Source: Opitutales bacterium
Lineage (GTDB): Bacteria; Verrucomicrobiota; Verrucomicrobiia; Opitutales; UBA953
Direction: 5' to 3'
DNA: 51,672 nucleotides
Assembly: GCA_017935025.1 (NCBI GenBank)
Contig: JAGBIL010000024.1
Location: forward strand, 1 to 51,672
The notes under the pieces are model-generated. The model searched no databases. It saw only the letters and a list, made by a program, of their open reading frames with translations, and was not told the DNA's origin. Made by a program: the position numbers and the translations under genes. Positions 1 to 9,035 of the stretch are shown here, one piece after another (position 1 is the first letter of the stretch; every line of letters starts with the position of its first letter).

Positions 1-659
1 ATTGATGTGTTGAAGTTAATTCCTCCGACACCCTTTTCCAGAATGTCCAAAATTCGTTCTGAAAATATACTTAGGCACGTTCTCGATTGGTCCTCAGCCC
101 AAGGACCCCATGTCGAATAGCCGTCACAGCTATTCATCGTAAAATTTTCCCCCAGAAGTTGCTGGAGGGAAGCGTATTCCTGTGAAAAAAATCCGCCGCT
201 ACCGGATGATATCGGCATCGAGCTTCCGGAGGTATTCGGAACTTCGCCGGAGAAATACCAAGAAACGCCCATGTAAACCTGTCCGGCAACGGACAAATCC
301 CAATTATCCATGTAGGCTTCGAAAATCGCTAATTCGTAGCAACCGCGTCCGGAGTGATATATTTTTGTTCCGGCTCCGTTTGGGGTGTTCGGAGGTAATT
401 TATTTCCGGCGGCAATATAGCAGTCTTGCCAATATTGGATCATGTTGGAGGAGACCGCCGCCCAGCACATATTCAGGTCGGAAAGAGTGCTGGTCTGCGT
501 GCTGTGCTTATTCACATCGTACCAGCCGCTTTTTTCCGTAACGCCGGGAGCGAAGATGGTTTTCGTTCCCGCGAAGCAGGGAAGGGTGAAAAGGGAGAGT
601 GCGGTCGCTGCGAAAGTGAGACGTGCCGCATGGAGAAATGTCGAGTTCCCGTGTCTCAT
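1..659 (-). CDS. IdeS/Mac-like secreted cysteine protease (5' part, truncated by window edge)
   Basis: An open frame runs from ATG at 659 to the left edge of the window without a stop (219 residues). Residues 1-30 form a signal peptide ending in CFA before GTKTIF. Residues 45-77 match the start of the IdeS/Mac (peptidase C66) fold: GWYDVNK, then MCWAAVSSNMIQYW, in which Cys65 (465-467) fits the catalytic cysteine of the family motif (L-C-G-A-A-x-x-x-N-M-L-x-W-W in streptococcal IdeS). Streptococcal IdeS cleaves IgG; the substrate here is unknown. The catalytic His and Asp would lie outside the window. The promoter region and first 51 codons are closely related to those in front of the superoxide dismutase gene at 9036-9226, so the organism probably has a family of such genes. 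Family call is good; substrate is not known. Confidence 0.75.
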   Translation of the reverse strand, partial: MRHGNSTFLHAARLTFAATALSLFTLPCFAGTKTIFAPGVTEKSGWYDVNKHSTQTSTLSDLNMCWAAVSSNMIQYWQDCYIAAGNKLPPNTPNGAGTKIYHSGRGCYELAIFEAYMDNWDLSVAGQVYMGVSWYFSGEVPNTSGSSMPISSGSGGFFSQEYASLQQLLGENFTMNSCDGYSTWGPWAEDQSRTCLSIFSERILDILEKGVGGINFNTS

Positions 660-697
660 AGTGTGAAACGCTACTGTTAGAGTGATAATTGTCAACG
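660..697 (-). promoter_or_regulatory. Upstream element shared with the SOD gene
   Basis: Reading leftwards, a TTGACA (695-690) starts a stretch of about 37 bases up to the ATG that closely matches the segment in front of the superoxide dismutase (9036-9073): both read GTTGACAATWATCAC, then ACAGT, GCGTTT and ATGAGACACGG. No good -10 box lies 16-18 bases after TTGACA, so it may be a regulator site rather than a -35 box. No Shine-Dalgarno sequence is visible. Confidence 0.45.
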
Positions 698-722
698 CGG
701 AAAAAGAATTTAACCGAGGGCT

Positions 723-1592
723 TTAACTTTTAATCCTTGCTTTGCAGGCCCCGGGGCAGATAGCGAGTCCGCCGAGGGAAGTTTCGCGCAGTTCACGCGG
801 CATGCGGCGCCCGATGTCGCGCATGGCGAAAACGGCATCGTCGAGAGAGACGCGCGGATCGGCTCCGGCAAGGGCAAGTGTAGCGGCGAGCCAGGAATGT
901 ACGGCGAACATTCCGTTTCGGGAAACGCAGGGGACTTCGACAAATCCGCCGATCGGGTCGCATACGAGCCCGAGCGTGTTAATCAGCGCAAACGTTCCCG
1001 CGGCGCAGGCTTGTTCGGGCGTACCGCTGAGGGCTTCGACAACTGCCGCTGCCGCGATGCACGAGGCGCTGCCGACTTCTGCCTGACATCCTCCTTGCGC
1101 TCCGGCGAGAAATGCGTTTCCGGCGATAATAATACCGACGCCGCTCGCGGTGAAAAGTGCCTGTGTAAGTCTGTCTTCGTCGAGCCCTCGCGTTTCTTCC
1201 AGCAAAACGAGGCACGCGGGAACGATACCAGAAGAGCCTGCGGTAGGGGTTGCGACGATGCGTCCGAATTGCGCATTGGTTTCCAAAACTGCGCAACTGT
1301 ACGCCACGAGACGCGTCAGATCTTCTCCGAGGAGTGAGTTCCCGCCTTTTGCGTAATCGAGGACTTTCGCGGCATCTCCTCCGGAGAGTCCGCTTGGAGA
1401 CGGAGTGCGGATTTCCAAGCCGCGTCGGATTGACGCACGCATCGTCTGAAAATACGTTTTCATTTTCGCGAAAATTTCTTCGCGGGAAAGTCCGGTCATT
1501 TCAACTTCGCGGCGTAGGGCGAGCTCGGAGATTGAGATTTTTTCCCGAGCGCAAAGTGCGAGCATTTCGGCGGCTGTGGTATAAGCGTTCAT
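723..1592 (-). CDS. sdaAA: L-serine dehydratase, alpha subunit
   Basis: The 289-residue protein is the catalytic alpha chain of the two-subunit, iron-sulfur-dependent L-serine ammonia-lyase (serine to pyruvate plus ammonia). Family blocks are clear: GLSGGDAAKVLDYA, the VATPTAGSSGIVPA loop, ASGVGIIIAGNAFLAGAQGGCQAEVGSASC, and GLVCDPIGGFVEVPC. The conserved cysteines in these blocks are the expected cluster ligands. It lies 42 bases downstream of the beta-subunit gene on the same strand, so the two form an operon. No Shine-Dalgarno sequence precedes the ATG at 1592; the spacer is AT-rich. Confidence 0.93.
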   Translation of the reverse strand: MNAYTTAAEMLALCAREKISISELALRREVEMTGLSREEIFAKMKTYFQTMRASIRRGLEIRTPSPSGLSGGDAAKVLDYAKGGNSLLGEDLTRLVAYSCAVLETNAQFGRIVATPTAGSSGIVPACLVLLEETRGLDEDRLTQALFTASGVGIIIAGNAFLAGAQGGCQAEVGSASCIAAAAVVEALSGTPEQACAAGTFALINTLGLVCDPIGGFVEVPCVSRNGMFAVHSWLAATLALAGADPRVSLDDAVFAMRDIGRRMPRELRETSLGGLAICPGACKARIKS

Positions 1593-1634
1593 AAAAAACT
1601 TTTTTAATTTGACTGATTTTCGTCGGTTGAAAAA

Positions 1635-2321
1635 CTACGGGAGCCTCGGAACGGCGAGAAGGCGACGCACAAAGGGGATTTTCCGCAGGACGCTCATGCA
1701 GTCCGGCGGGAGCGGGGCATCGATTTTGATAATAGTGAGCGCTTCGCTGTTGCGCATACGGCGCGTGGTCTGGATGGCAGCGATGTTGACTTCGATGCAG
1801 GCGAGTAAGCCCGTTACTCGCGCGAGAAACCCCGGGCGGTCCATATGCCAGAACACAACAGCATCGAGCTCGCCGTTCAGCTCCGTTTCAAAACCGTCAA
1901 TTTCGCGTACGACAACGCTTCCTCCGCCGATGCTTGCTCCCGTGACGGAAAGGCGCTCGCCGTCGGGGAACAGGTAGGTGATGCGCGCTGTGTTCGGGTG
2001 TGCGTTTGCGCCGAGATCCACTTTTCGAAATTCGATGCTGATGCCGTTGGCTTGGGCGAGTTTGAGGGCATCTTTAACGCGTTCGTCGTCAGGCGGAAGC
2101 CCGAGGAGCCCGGCAACGAGTCCGCGATCCGTTGCGTGTCCTTCTCCCGTTGCCGCAAATGAACCGTGAAGCTCAATCAGGATATTCGGATAAAACGCCG
2201 TGCCGCCGCCGCAAATCCCGCGTGCGAGGAGTCCGAGACGGACGGCCCCCGCCGTGTGCGAGCTGGAGGGCCCGATCATAGCGGGGCCGATGATGTCGAA
2301 TGCGGAGTAAGTATTATTCAT
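1635..2321 (-). CDS. sdaAB: L-serine dehydratase, beta subunit
   Basis: This 228-residue partner of the downstream alpha chain starts with the family's SAFDIIGPAMIGPSSSHTAGA block and carries a C-terminal ACT domain (about residues 155-225, beginning VVFWHMDRPGFLARV), which in this family contributes to subunit interaction and serine sensing. The separate alpha and beta chains match the Bacillus/Clostridium arrangement rather than the fused enterobacterial SdaA. It is first in the two-gene operon. The ATG at 2321 has no clear ribosome-binding site. Confidence 0.93.
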   Translation of the reverse strand: MNNTYSAFDIIGPAMIGPSSSHTAGAVRLGLLARGICGGGTAFYPNILIELHGSFAATGEGHATDRGLVAGLLGLPPDDERVKDALKLAQANGISIEFRKVDLGANAHPNTARITYLFPDGERLSVTGASIGGGSVVVREIDGFETELNGELDAVVFWHMDRPGFLARVTGLLACIEVNIAAIQTTRRMRNSEALTIIKIDAPLPPDCMSVLRKIPFVRRLLAVPRLP

Positions 2322-2371
2322 TGTCGGGAAACTGCGGAAACAGCGAAAATCTAAAACGGCTATTGCGTTCC

Positions 2372-2502
2372 CGCAAATTGAAATTTAGCGAAGCATAATG
2401 AGAGGAATGGGAAGAAAGAGAAGAATGAGTATTTTCCCGTTTCTCTCATTCCTCCCATTCTTCTCATTAATCACCTGGCGCTTCGCTAAATTTCAATTTG
2501 CG
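2372..2502. repeat. 131-bp imperfect palindrome with perfect 23-bp ends
   Basis: The arms at 2372-2394 and 2480-2502 are perfect reverse complements (CGCAAATTGAAATTTAGCG...). Inside, AATGAGAGGAATGGGAAG-like sequence at about 2398-2430 is again roughly complementary to 2437-2467. The AAATTGAAATTT core recurs in spacers near 38610, 48916 and 50811. The element sits between the divergent sdaAB and 2534-3490 genes and could be a REP- or MITE-like element or a large cruciform. Confidence 0.7.
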
Positions 2503-2533
2503 ACAACGCAGGCTTTGCGAGAGAATTTCCCGC

Positions 2534-3490
2534 GTGAGAAGTTGTCCTGCAATAGCCCGTCTGCTTTGCTCCGTGTTCGCTTGTGCGTTTGCGGCGGGGA
2601 CGCTGTGCGCGGATGAGCCGGAGAAAAAAAAGAAAATCTCGGGAGAGTTGCAGGGTTATTTCGTACGGGTCAAAAGCGGCGTTTCCGGCGAAAAGGAGCT
2701 TTACTATAACAAGGACGGTTCGCTGCGAAGCGCTTCCGGCGACGGGTTGCTCGGCGGGGATTTTTCGCTCGACGAAAGTTTGCTCGGCGAAGGCGATTTG
2801 AATCTCGAATTTGAACCGGAGCCGATTCCGCAGGACGGCGGCGCCGCTCCGCAGTCAGCCGCAGAGCGCGTTCCCGCGAAAAAATCTGCCGACCTTCCGC
2901 CTTCGCCTGTTCCCGCGCCGAAAGCTCCCGCGAAAAAATCCGAACCGGAGGCGGAAATCGGAACGGTCGACGAAGATGCGACGTTGAGAAAATTTTCCCG
3001 CAGGCACAGCGATTTCGGTATCAATTCCGACAACTTCAAAAAAGTCGTCAACACCACGGTTACCGATCGTTTCAACGACGCGGTTTCGCTCCGCGAATGG
3101 CAAGGCTCGGCGACTTACGGGATGCGGCGTTTTTCGGGCCCGGGCGAAAATTACGAAATGCGCTCGGCACGGTTTGACGGGAACGCGCTTGAGCTGGGTC
3201 TCTTTGAAACGCGCTCCAATCTCGCAGGCGAAAAAATGTTTGTCCGCACGAACGAAGGCCTTCTCGAAGTGCGCCTGAACAGCAAGTTTTCCTCGATGCA
3301 AGATATACGCGCGGCGGAGCGCCCGGTCGCGTTGCGCGAGACGTCCGGCTTTTCCATGCAGGACATCAACCGCTACCAGTTCCGCCGAAACCGTTCGAGC
3401 GATCCGGGCTTGTCCGTCGTTTCTCCGGACGGCGAAGGGACGGTGCGCAAAGAAACTTTTAACGGGAAAGACCTGAAAGTCGGGAAATAA
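2534..3490 (+). CDS. Secreted protein of unknown function
   Basis: I do not recognise this family. From a GTG at 2534 the product is 318 residues; a TTG at 2498 in the same frame is possible but lies in the arm of the palindrome and gives an unusually long arginine-rich leader. The start has a signal peptide (hydrophobic [15 protein letters not shown], then TLCA). It is followed by a lysine-rich stretch, a repetitive region of low complexity, a Pro/Ala/Lys linker at about residues 100-150 ([19 protein letters not shown]), and a C-terminal domain of about 160 residues with two SMQDI repeats ([15 protein letters not shown] and [12 protein letters not shown]). It is probably periplasmic or surface-located. 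ubiE follows 56 bases downstream. Confidence 0.6.
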   Translation: MRSCPAIARLLCSVFACAFAAGTLCADEPEKKKKISGELQGYFVRVKSGVSGEKELYYNKDGSLRSASGDGLLGGDFSLDESLLGEGDLNLEFEPEPIPQDGGAAPQSAAERVPAKKSADLPPSPVPAPKAPAKKSEPEAEIGTVDEDATLRKFSRRHSDFGINSDNFKKVVNTTVTDRFNDAVSLREWQGSATYGMRRFSGPGENYEMRSARFDGNALELGLFETRSNLAGEKMFVRTNEGLLEVRLNSKFSSMQDIRAAERPVALRETSGFSMQDINRYQFRRNRSSDPGLSVVSPDGEGTVRKETFNGKDLKVGK

Positions 3491-3546
3491 ATTTTCCGCG
3501 TTCCCGCAGATTTTTTTTTGAAAAAATTTTACGAGAAAGAACCACG

Positions 3547-4239
3547 ATGCCGGAAGGTGCCAAAGTGCAGAAAATGTTCGCCGGAATAGCGAAACGCTAC
3601 GATTTCGCAAATTTGCTTTTGAGCGGCGGATGCAGTTTTTATTGGACGCGGCGGCTTGTTGCGCAGGTAAAGCGCTTCGCTCCGAAAGAAATCGCCGACC
3701 TTGCCACGGGGAGCGGGGATGTCGCGTTCGAGCTGAAGCGCCGCTTGCCGGACGCTCGCGTGCGCGGTTTCGACTTTTGCGAAGAAATGCTCGCCGTCGC
3801 GCGGGAACGGGCGGAGAAAATTCCCGGCGCGGAAACGATAGAATTTGCATTCGGCGATTGCATGGCGCTCCCGCTTGAGGACGCGTCCGTCGATGCCGTA
3901 ACGATTGCTTACGGCGTGCGCAATTTTGAAGATCGTCCGCGCGGCTTGCGCGAAATCCGGCGCGTGCTCAAACCCGGAGGAAAAGTCTTTATTCTCGAAT
4001 TTACGCAACCGGCGGCGTGGTTTCGCCCGATTTATTTCCTCTACCTGAAATTTTTACTCCCGCTGGTGGCACGCGCGGTAACGGGCGACAAAAAAGCCTA
4101 CGATTATCTGGCTGGCTCCATCGAAGCGTTCCCGCGGAAGGAACGGCTGGCGGCGGAACTTCGCGATGCCGGATTTTCGTCCGTGCGCGCAATCGGGCTT
4201 ACGGCGTCCATCGTCGCGATTCATGTGGCGGAAAAGTGA
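3547..4239 (+). CDS. ubiE: Demethylmenaquinone / ubiquinone C-methyltransferase
   Basis: A class I SAM-dependent methyltransferase of 230 residues with the UbiE/MenG signatures: [17 protein letters not shown] near the start (the YD.x.N motif), the SAM-binding [26 protein letters not shown], and [11 protein letters not shown]. It performs the last C-methylation of menaquinone (and ubiquinone where present) at the membrane surface. Menaquinone is the more likely quinone in this lineage, so menG would be an equally good name. The stop is TGA and ispE starts 18 bases downstream, suggesting co-transcription. Confidence 0.92.
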   Translation: MPEGAKVQKMFAGIAKRYDFANLLLSGGCSFYWTRRLVAQVKRFAPKEIADLATGSGDVAFELKRRLPDARVRGFDFCEEMLAVARERAEKIPGAETIEFAFGDCMALPLEDASVDAVTIAYGVRNFEDRPRGLREIRRVLKPGGKVFILEFTQPAAWFRPIYFLYLKFLLPLVARAVTGDKKAYDYLAGSIEAFPRKERLAAELRDAGFSSVRAIGLTASIVAIHVAEK

Positions 4240-4257
4240 TTCATTTTCGTTTTTCCG

Positions 4258-5151
4258 ATGGATTTTCAAAAAAAAGTTTTTGATCGGCGCGCGCCCGCAA
4301 AAATCAATCTGATGCTTGCGATTACGGGAACGCGCGATGACGGTTTTCACAACCTCGTTTCGCTGGTGGCGCCCGTTCCCGCGTTGTTCGACGTTTTGAA
4401 AATGACGTTGCGTCCCGACGCGGCGGCGGATTCGCTCGCCTGCGCAATGCCGGGTGTCCCGCTTGACGCGGCGAACCTCGTCTTGCGCGCGGCGGCGGCG
4501 TTTCGTTCCCGCGTTCCCGCGTTCCCGTTCGTGCATTTCGAGTTGGAGAAAAACATTCCGCACGGCGCGGGTCTGGGCGGCGGAAGCTCCGACGCTGCGA
4601 CGGCGATTTTGCTCATGGCGGAGGCCGCGGGAACGCTCGCTCCGTGCGATGAGGTTTTGCACGCGATCGCTGCAGAAATCGGCTCGGATTGTCCGCTCTT
4701 TCTTGCGGGCGAGCCGATTGTGATGCGCGGACGCGGCGAACGCACGGAGAAACTTTCCGCCGCGGAAAAGACCTCCGTTTTCTCAAAGCGTTTTCTGATT
4801 TTTAAGCCGGCATTCGGCGTGTCCACGGCGGAAGCGTACGGCGCGATGAAGCGTGCGGCGCCTGCGTACTACACGCCGGAAAACCTCGCGGAAGAAAAAC
4901 TTTCCGCGTGGCGGAAAAATCCCGCGGGAACGCCGCTTCCGTTGTTCAACGACATGGAGCGTCCGGTTTTCAAAAAACATTTGGCGTTGCCGGCACTTTT
5001 CGAAATTTTGCGGGAACGTTTCGGTCTCGACCCGCACATGAGCGGAAGCGGAAGCGCGTGTTTTGCGGAAATTGACGATTCGACGGACTTGCCCTCCGTC
5101 CGAGCCTGCATCCGCGCGTGCTGGGGAGAAACCGCATTTGTTTTTTCATGA
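4258..5151 (+). CDS. ispE: 4-diphosphocytidyl-2-C-methyl-D-erythritol kinase
   Basis: A GHMP-family kinase of 297 residues that phosphorylates CDP-ME in the MEP route to isoprenoid precursors. Motif 1 (PAKINLMLAITGTRDDGFHNL), the ATP-binding glycine-rich loop PHGAGLGGGSSDAA and the C-terminal HMSGSGSACFA are all present. It follows ubiE closely, so quinone head-group methylation and isoprenoid side-chain supply may be expressed together. No terminator is evident directly after the TGA stop. Confidence 0.93.
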   Translation: MDFQKKVFDRRAPAKINLMLAITGTRDDGFHNLVSLVAPVPALFDVLKMTLRPDAAADSLACAMPGVPLDAANLVLRAAAAFRSRVPAFPFVHFELEKNIPHGAGLGGGSSDAATAILLMAEAAGTLAPCDEVLHAIAAEIGSDCPLFLAGEPIVMRGRGERTEKLSAAEKTSVFSKRFLIFKPAFGVSTAEAYGAMKRAAPAYYTPENLAEEKLSAWRKNPAGTPLPLFNDMERPVFKKHLALPALFEILRERFGLDPHMSGSGSACFAEIDDSTDLPSVRACIRACWGETAFVFS

Positions 5152-5332
5152 AAACCTTGCGGATTGTCCGGTTCCCGGGGCATGGCACACTTTCAGCGTG
5201 TGTCTCTGCTTAAACAAAAAAAAAAGGGCTGAAAGCCGTTCGGATTATAGCTCGAGGCAAGTTCGCGGGAACGCGAACGGCGCCTTGGGTCAACGGACAA
5301 ACAAAAATCCGTCCTGTAAGGACAAAAGAAAA

Positions 5333-5355
5333 AGGACAGCCGAGACGGCTGTCCT
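5333..5355 (-). terminator. Rho-independent terminator
   Basis: AGGACAGCCG pairs with CGGCTGTCCT around a 3-base loop. On the minus strand the hairpin is followed by TTTTTCTTTTG. It lies 50 bases after the stop of the minus-strand gene at 5405-6595 and would end the 7617-5405 transcript. The same region in the plus direction has no T run, so ispE is not terminated here. Confidence 0.75.
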
Positions 5356-5404
5356 CCATGACAAAATCCGTGAAATTTTTGAGAGTTTTCGGTACGCGCC
5401 GCGC

Positions 5405-6595
5405 TTATTTTGCGCCGTTGAGCGCGCGGCGCAGATCCTGCGAGAGCGCGAGGGCATCGCTTCGCGCGAGAACAGCTTTGTCCCACTGAGCCGCGAGCGT
5501 TTCGTCATCGACATCGGGGTTGCCGAACATTTCGAGAAAAAGTCCGTATTCGGCAAATGCGTTGTGCCAAACGGGATTTGCTTTGCGGAAATGCGCGGAG
5601 AGTTCGGAAAGTTTTTCGGAGACAAGCCGGCGAATATCTTCGTTCAGACGGAAATCCACGAGGTCGCTTGCAAGAACACGCGTCTCGCTTCCGTCTTTTT
5701 CAATGAGAAAAAGAAGTGCGTCGTCAAAAACGCGTTGCGATTCTTCCGGCAAATCAATTCCGGAAGGTGCGTCGGCTACGAGTCGGTGAAAGCGCGCGTT
5801 CCAGAATTTGCGCGCGGCTTCTTCCGTGTATTTCCCTTCCGGGAAAATTTGCGGGAACGCGGCGGCGAATTTTTCTTCATCTGTTTTTTTTGTATCCAGA
5901 AAATAAAATACATTGGGCGAAGCGCGCAGAAGCCAGAGCGCGTTCGTGCGCAGTGCTTCGTCGCGGGAAAGCGCTTCTTCCGTTGCCCCGAGAATAGAAA
6001 GCGGAGGCAATGCCGGTGTTTTGCGGGATTTTTTTTGCAGAAAAATCCTCCGGCCGGGCAAACTTCCGATGCGGCTTTCTTCCGCGACGGCGAAGGCGAT
6101 CCACGCGGGAACGTCCGACGGATTTTTCCCGGGAACGAGGTTGAAAATCATTGCCTGCGTGAGGCGAAGCCGAATTGCGTCGTGCGCAGCGGTGTCGGAA
6201 AAATCGACGCTGAGAAAAAGCGTCGCGAAATCGTCCTCTCTTTTGAAAAGGCTGAAAATTCCGGGCTGAGAAAAAAGCTCCGCGCGAACGCGAAATCCCG
6301 GCGGGGGAAGCAGAACTTTCCAGAGGCGCGGGTTTTTGACGAAATAGGCTTCGACTTCGCGCGCGAGTTCTGCGGTGGTCTTTACGGCGTTCGGCGAATC
6401 TGACGATAGCTCGAAATATTCCGTGCGCGCGCCTGAGAATTTTTCTGTGGACTCGGGCGAAACTTCTTCGACGGTTTCAGTCTTTTCGGGCGGAGCAGCT
6501 TCCGTCGCGGGAACGCCCGGTTCACCGAGCGCGCCTGTTGTCGCCGCGCAGAAAAATGCGACGGGAACGACGATTTTTTTCCGGGAAAAAATCAT
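5405..6595 (-). CDS. Secreted protein of unknown function, coupled to upstream membrane protein
   Basis: I cannot name the family. The 396-residue product has a signal peptide (IVVPVAFFCAATTGALG at about residues 8-24), a Pro/Glu-rich linker (about 25-55) and a long mainly alpha-helical body. The segment DVPAWIAFAVAEESRIG resembles the helix of extracytoplasmic peptidase-like domains, but there is no HExxH motif, so no activity is claimed. Its start overlaps the stop of the preceding gene by four bases (ATGA), which implies translational coupling and a joint role in the envelope. Confidence 0.7.
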   Translation of the reverse strand: MIFSRKKIVVPVAFFCAATTGALGEPGVPATEAAPPEKTETVEEVSPESTEKFSGARTEYFELSSDSPNAVKTTAELAREVEAYFVKNPRLWKVLLPPPGFRVRAELFSQPGIFSLFKREDDFATLFLSVDFSDTAAHDAIRLRLTQAMIFNLVPGKNPSDVPAWIAFAVAEESRIGSLPGRRIFLQKKSRKTPALPPLSILGATEEALSRDEALRTNALWLLRASPNVFYFLDTKKTDEEKFAAAFPQIFPEGKYTEEAARKFWNARFHRLVADAPSGIDLPEESQRVFDDALLFLIEKDGSETRVLASDLVDFRLNEDIRRLVSEKLSELSAHFRKANPVWHNAFAEYGLFLEMFGNPDVDDETLAAQWDKAVLARSDALALSQDLRRALNGAK

Positions 6596-7617
6596 GTGTG
6601 CTCAGGGACGTAGGCGAGTTCGAGCGTCTGTCCGGGGGCGAGCGTTACGGATTCCCCGAGCGGCTCGGACTCGTTGTCGTTGCGGAGAATCCGCACGGTG
6701 ATTTCTTCGGTGAGCGAGTCGAAATCATAGCTCCATTTCCCGATTTCGACAAAGGTCATCGGTGTTCCCGCGTGCTCGGAAAGTCCGGGTGCGTTCCCGC
6801 GCAGAAGCGGTTTGTTGCCGATGCCGAGCATGGCTTCGAGAATGAGCGTCGCGGCGTGAGCTTGCGGGAAATCGCCGAGTTCAAATTCGCTTTGCTTCGC
6901 GGGCGCGTCCTCCGCTTCCTCGGGTATTTCCCCGGAGGAAATTTCGGCGGTGTCTTCGGGAAAATCTTCGACAAATTCGCAGTCATCATCGGAGGATTTT
7001 TCTTCGGCGGGGGCTTCCTCTTCGTCAATCTCGGGAACGTCGAAGTTTTCGGAGTTTTCGTTTTCGTCGTCAATTTCGCCGGGAGCGAGGTTTTCCAGCG
7101 CGACCAAAAAATCTTCGAGGCGTTCGGAAATCGCGTCCAGTTTTTTGTGCGCGTCTTCGTCGGGCTCGGGCTCGCCGATTTTTTCGTCTAATTCCTCGAA
7201 ATGTTCTTCGAGGTTTTTGAAAAGTTTTTCGCGGAACGCGTCAAAATCGTCGGACAAATCCGGTTTCGTCTTGGCGAGCGCCGCGAGGAATTTTTTCTCA
7301 ATGTTTTCCTGGCGTTCGGAAATCGCGTTGAGGCGCTTGATGAGCGTTTCTCCGAGCGAGCGCAAATCTTCGTGGATGATTTGCTGGTTTGCTACGATTT
7401 TTTGCGTTCCGGTATCGCTTCCCGACGGATTTTGCGACGTTCCCGCACGCGGATTCTTTGCGTCAAAAATAAACGGAAGCGTGGCGCAAATTTGCCCGAC
7501 GAGCAAAACCGATGCGAGCAGGACGAGTGTTCCCGTGCCGTGCTCTTCTTGGCTGACGTAAAAAAGCGTGGCGGCAACGGCAGAAATAAAGATAGCGGGA
7601 AGGGCGAGTTTTTGCAT
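6592..7617 (-). CDS. Membrane-anchored acidic coiled-coil protein, unknown function
   Basis: Two hydrophobic segments (about residues 5-22 and 30-52) anchor the 341-residue protein. They are followed by a probable coiled coil (about 80-165, rich in Leu/Glu/Lys heptads such as LGETLIKRLNAISERQENIEKKF), a strongly acidic stretch (about 175-240, DEEEAPAEEKSSDDD) and a C-terminal beta-rich domain. I do not recognise the family. It is the first gene of a pair with the secreted protein downstream (ATGA overlap). The arrangement suggests a membrane anchor plus a periplasmic partner, but this is inference. Confidence 0.7.
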   Translation of the reverse strand: MQKLALPAIFISAVAATLFYVSQEEHGTGTLVLLASVLLVGQICATLPFIFDAKNPRAGTSQNPSGSDTGTQKIVANQQIIHEDLRSLGETLIKRLNAISERQENIEKKFLAALAKTKPDLSDDFDAFREKLFKNLEEHFEELDEKIGEPEPDEDAHKKLDAISERLEDFLVALENLAPGEIDDENENSENFDVPEIDEEEAPAEEKSSDDDCEFVEDFPEDTAEISSGEIPEEAEDAPAKQSEFELGDFPQAHAATLILEAMLGIGNKPLLRGNAPGLSEHAGTPMTFVEIGKWSYDFDSLTEEITVRILRNDNESEPLGESVTLAPGQTLELAYVPEHT

Positions 7618-7736
7618 GGGGAAACGGGGTTGAGGAGGAAGTTTTTTTTAAGAATTAGAAATGAGTAAGGAGGTTAATTTCTAACTGATGCCGAAGGTTT
7701 TCACGGGAAAAGCGACAGGCGTGTCGCTTCGCCCGA

Positions 7737-8756
7737 TTACGAAAGGAAGCCGACTTTGCGGTAGACTTTCGACAACGTGCGGTTGGCGGTGCGCTGTGCG
7801 GCTTCCGCTCCGGCTTTGAGTACGGAATCAAGGTAGTCCTTTTGAGAAACGAGTTCTTCGTAGCGCGTGCGAATCGGCGAAAGCATCGCGACAACGGCAT
7901 CGGCAACGGATTTTTTGAAATCGCCATAGCCTTTGCCGGCAAATTCCGCTTCGACGGCGGCGGCGGTCGTTCCCGTGATTGCCGAGTAAATCGAAATCAG
8001 GTTGGTCACGCCGGGTTTGTTTTCCGCATCGACGCGGATGGAGCCCTCGGAATCCGTTACGGCGGACATGATTTTTTTGCGGATAACGTCGTCTGTATCG
8101 ACAATGTAAACCGTTCCCGCCTGATTCGGGTCGGATTTCGACATTTTTGAAGTCGGATTTTGGAGTGACATCACGCGCGCTCCCGCCTTGCCGATAAACG
8201 GTTCGGGAATGTTGAAGGTCGGCGAATACGTCGAATTGAATTTTTCCGCGAGGTCGCGCGTGATTTCCAAGTGCTGCTTTTGGTCTTCTCCCACGGGAAC
8301 GACGTGTGCATTGTAGAGCAAAATATCCGCAGCCATCAGCGCCGGGTAGTAAAGCAGACCCGCACCGACGGAAATTTGCTTTTTCGCCTTGTCCTTAAAT
8401 TGCGTCATGCGCTCGAGTTGCCCGAGCGGGCAAATGCAACCGAGAATCCATGCGAGCTCCGTGTGCCCGATGACCTGGCTCTGCGCAAACAACGCGCTTT
8501 TCGCGGGGTCGAGTCCGCACGCCATGTATTGCGCGAGGCAGGAGTAGGTGTTTTTGCGAAGCTCGGCGGCGACGGTCGGAACCGTAATGGCGTGCTGATT
8601 CGCGATCATGAAAAAGCAGGTGTAATCGTCCTGCATTTTTTTCCAGTTGAGCGCTGCACCGAGATAATTCCCGAGGTGGAGACGCCCGGTGGGTTGCGCT
8701 CCCGTGAGCACAATCGGTTTTTGCGTAGCGGTGTTTGCAGAATTGTTTTCGGACAT
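7737..8756 (-). CDS. trpS: Tryptophanyl-tRNA synthetase
   Basis: A class I synthetase of 339 residues that charges tRNA-Trp. The HIGH-type motif is HLGN at residues 27-30 (TGAQPTGRLHLGNYLGA) and the KMSKS motif is intact (SKMSKSDPNQ). The frame is open upstream to 8954, but I chose ATG at 8756 because it has a good ribosome-binding site (GGAAAGG) and gives the normal family N-terminus. No T-box leader (no specifier stem or GGTGG bulge) is seen upstream. Confidence 0.94.
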   Translation of the reverse strand: MSENNSANTATQKPIVLTGAQPTGRLHLGNYLGAALNWKKMQDDYTCFFMIANQHAITVPTVAAELRKNTYSCLAQYMACGLDPAKSALFAQSQVIGHTELAWILGCICPLGQLERMTQFKDKAKKQISVGAGLLYYPALMAADILLYNAHVVPVGEDQKQHLEITRDLAEKFNSTYSPTFNIPEPFIGKAGARVMSLQNPTSKMSKSDPNQAGTVYIVDTDDVIRKKIMSAVTDSEGSIRVDAENKPGVTNLISIYSAITGTTAAAVEAEFAGKGYGDFKKSVADAVVAMLSPIRTRYEELVSQKDYLDSVLKAGAEAAQRTANRTLSKVYRKVGFLS

Positions 8757-8869
8757 AGTAACCTTTCCCCCGATCATGAACCCGCTTCGGCAAATTGGCA
8801 ATTTCGCATTCTTTTTCGTACGAGAGCGGCATATGCTTTCGGATTGATGGAGAAACTCCGTCTTTAATA

Positions 8870-8895
8870 AATTTTTGTAATGACTACAAATTTTC
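8870..8895. promoter_or_regulatory. Inverted repeat, possible operator upstream of trpS
   Basis: TTTTTGTA and TACAAATT flank a 5-base ATGAC centre, giving a nearly perfect 10-bp inverted repeat in the 317-base divergent spacer between trpS and the superoxide dismutase gene. It has the geometry of a dimeric repressor site, about 115 bases upstream of the trpS ATG. The rest of the spacer is AT-rich and shows no gene. Confidence 0.35.
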
Positions 8896-9035
8896 TTGCA
8901 AAGAACTCCGGAAAAGTAGATATTTTCCTGCGTTGAAGGGAAATCCTGCAACAAGAACGACTAATCTTTCGATCGTTAAACAAATTTTTATCCGAATAAC
9001 GCTTAAATCTGCACTTGAATCTGTTCTTTTTTGAC

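Noticed and set aside
8757..8960. T-box leader of trpS
   Set aside because: No specifier loop, no conserved T-box sequence and no terminator/antiterminator pair could be found.
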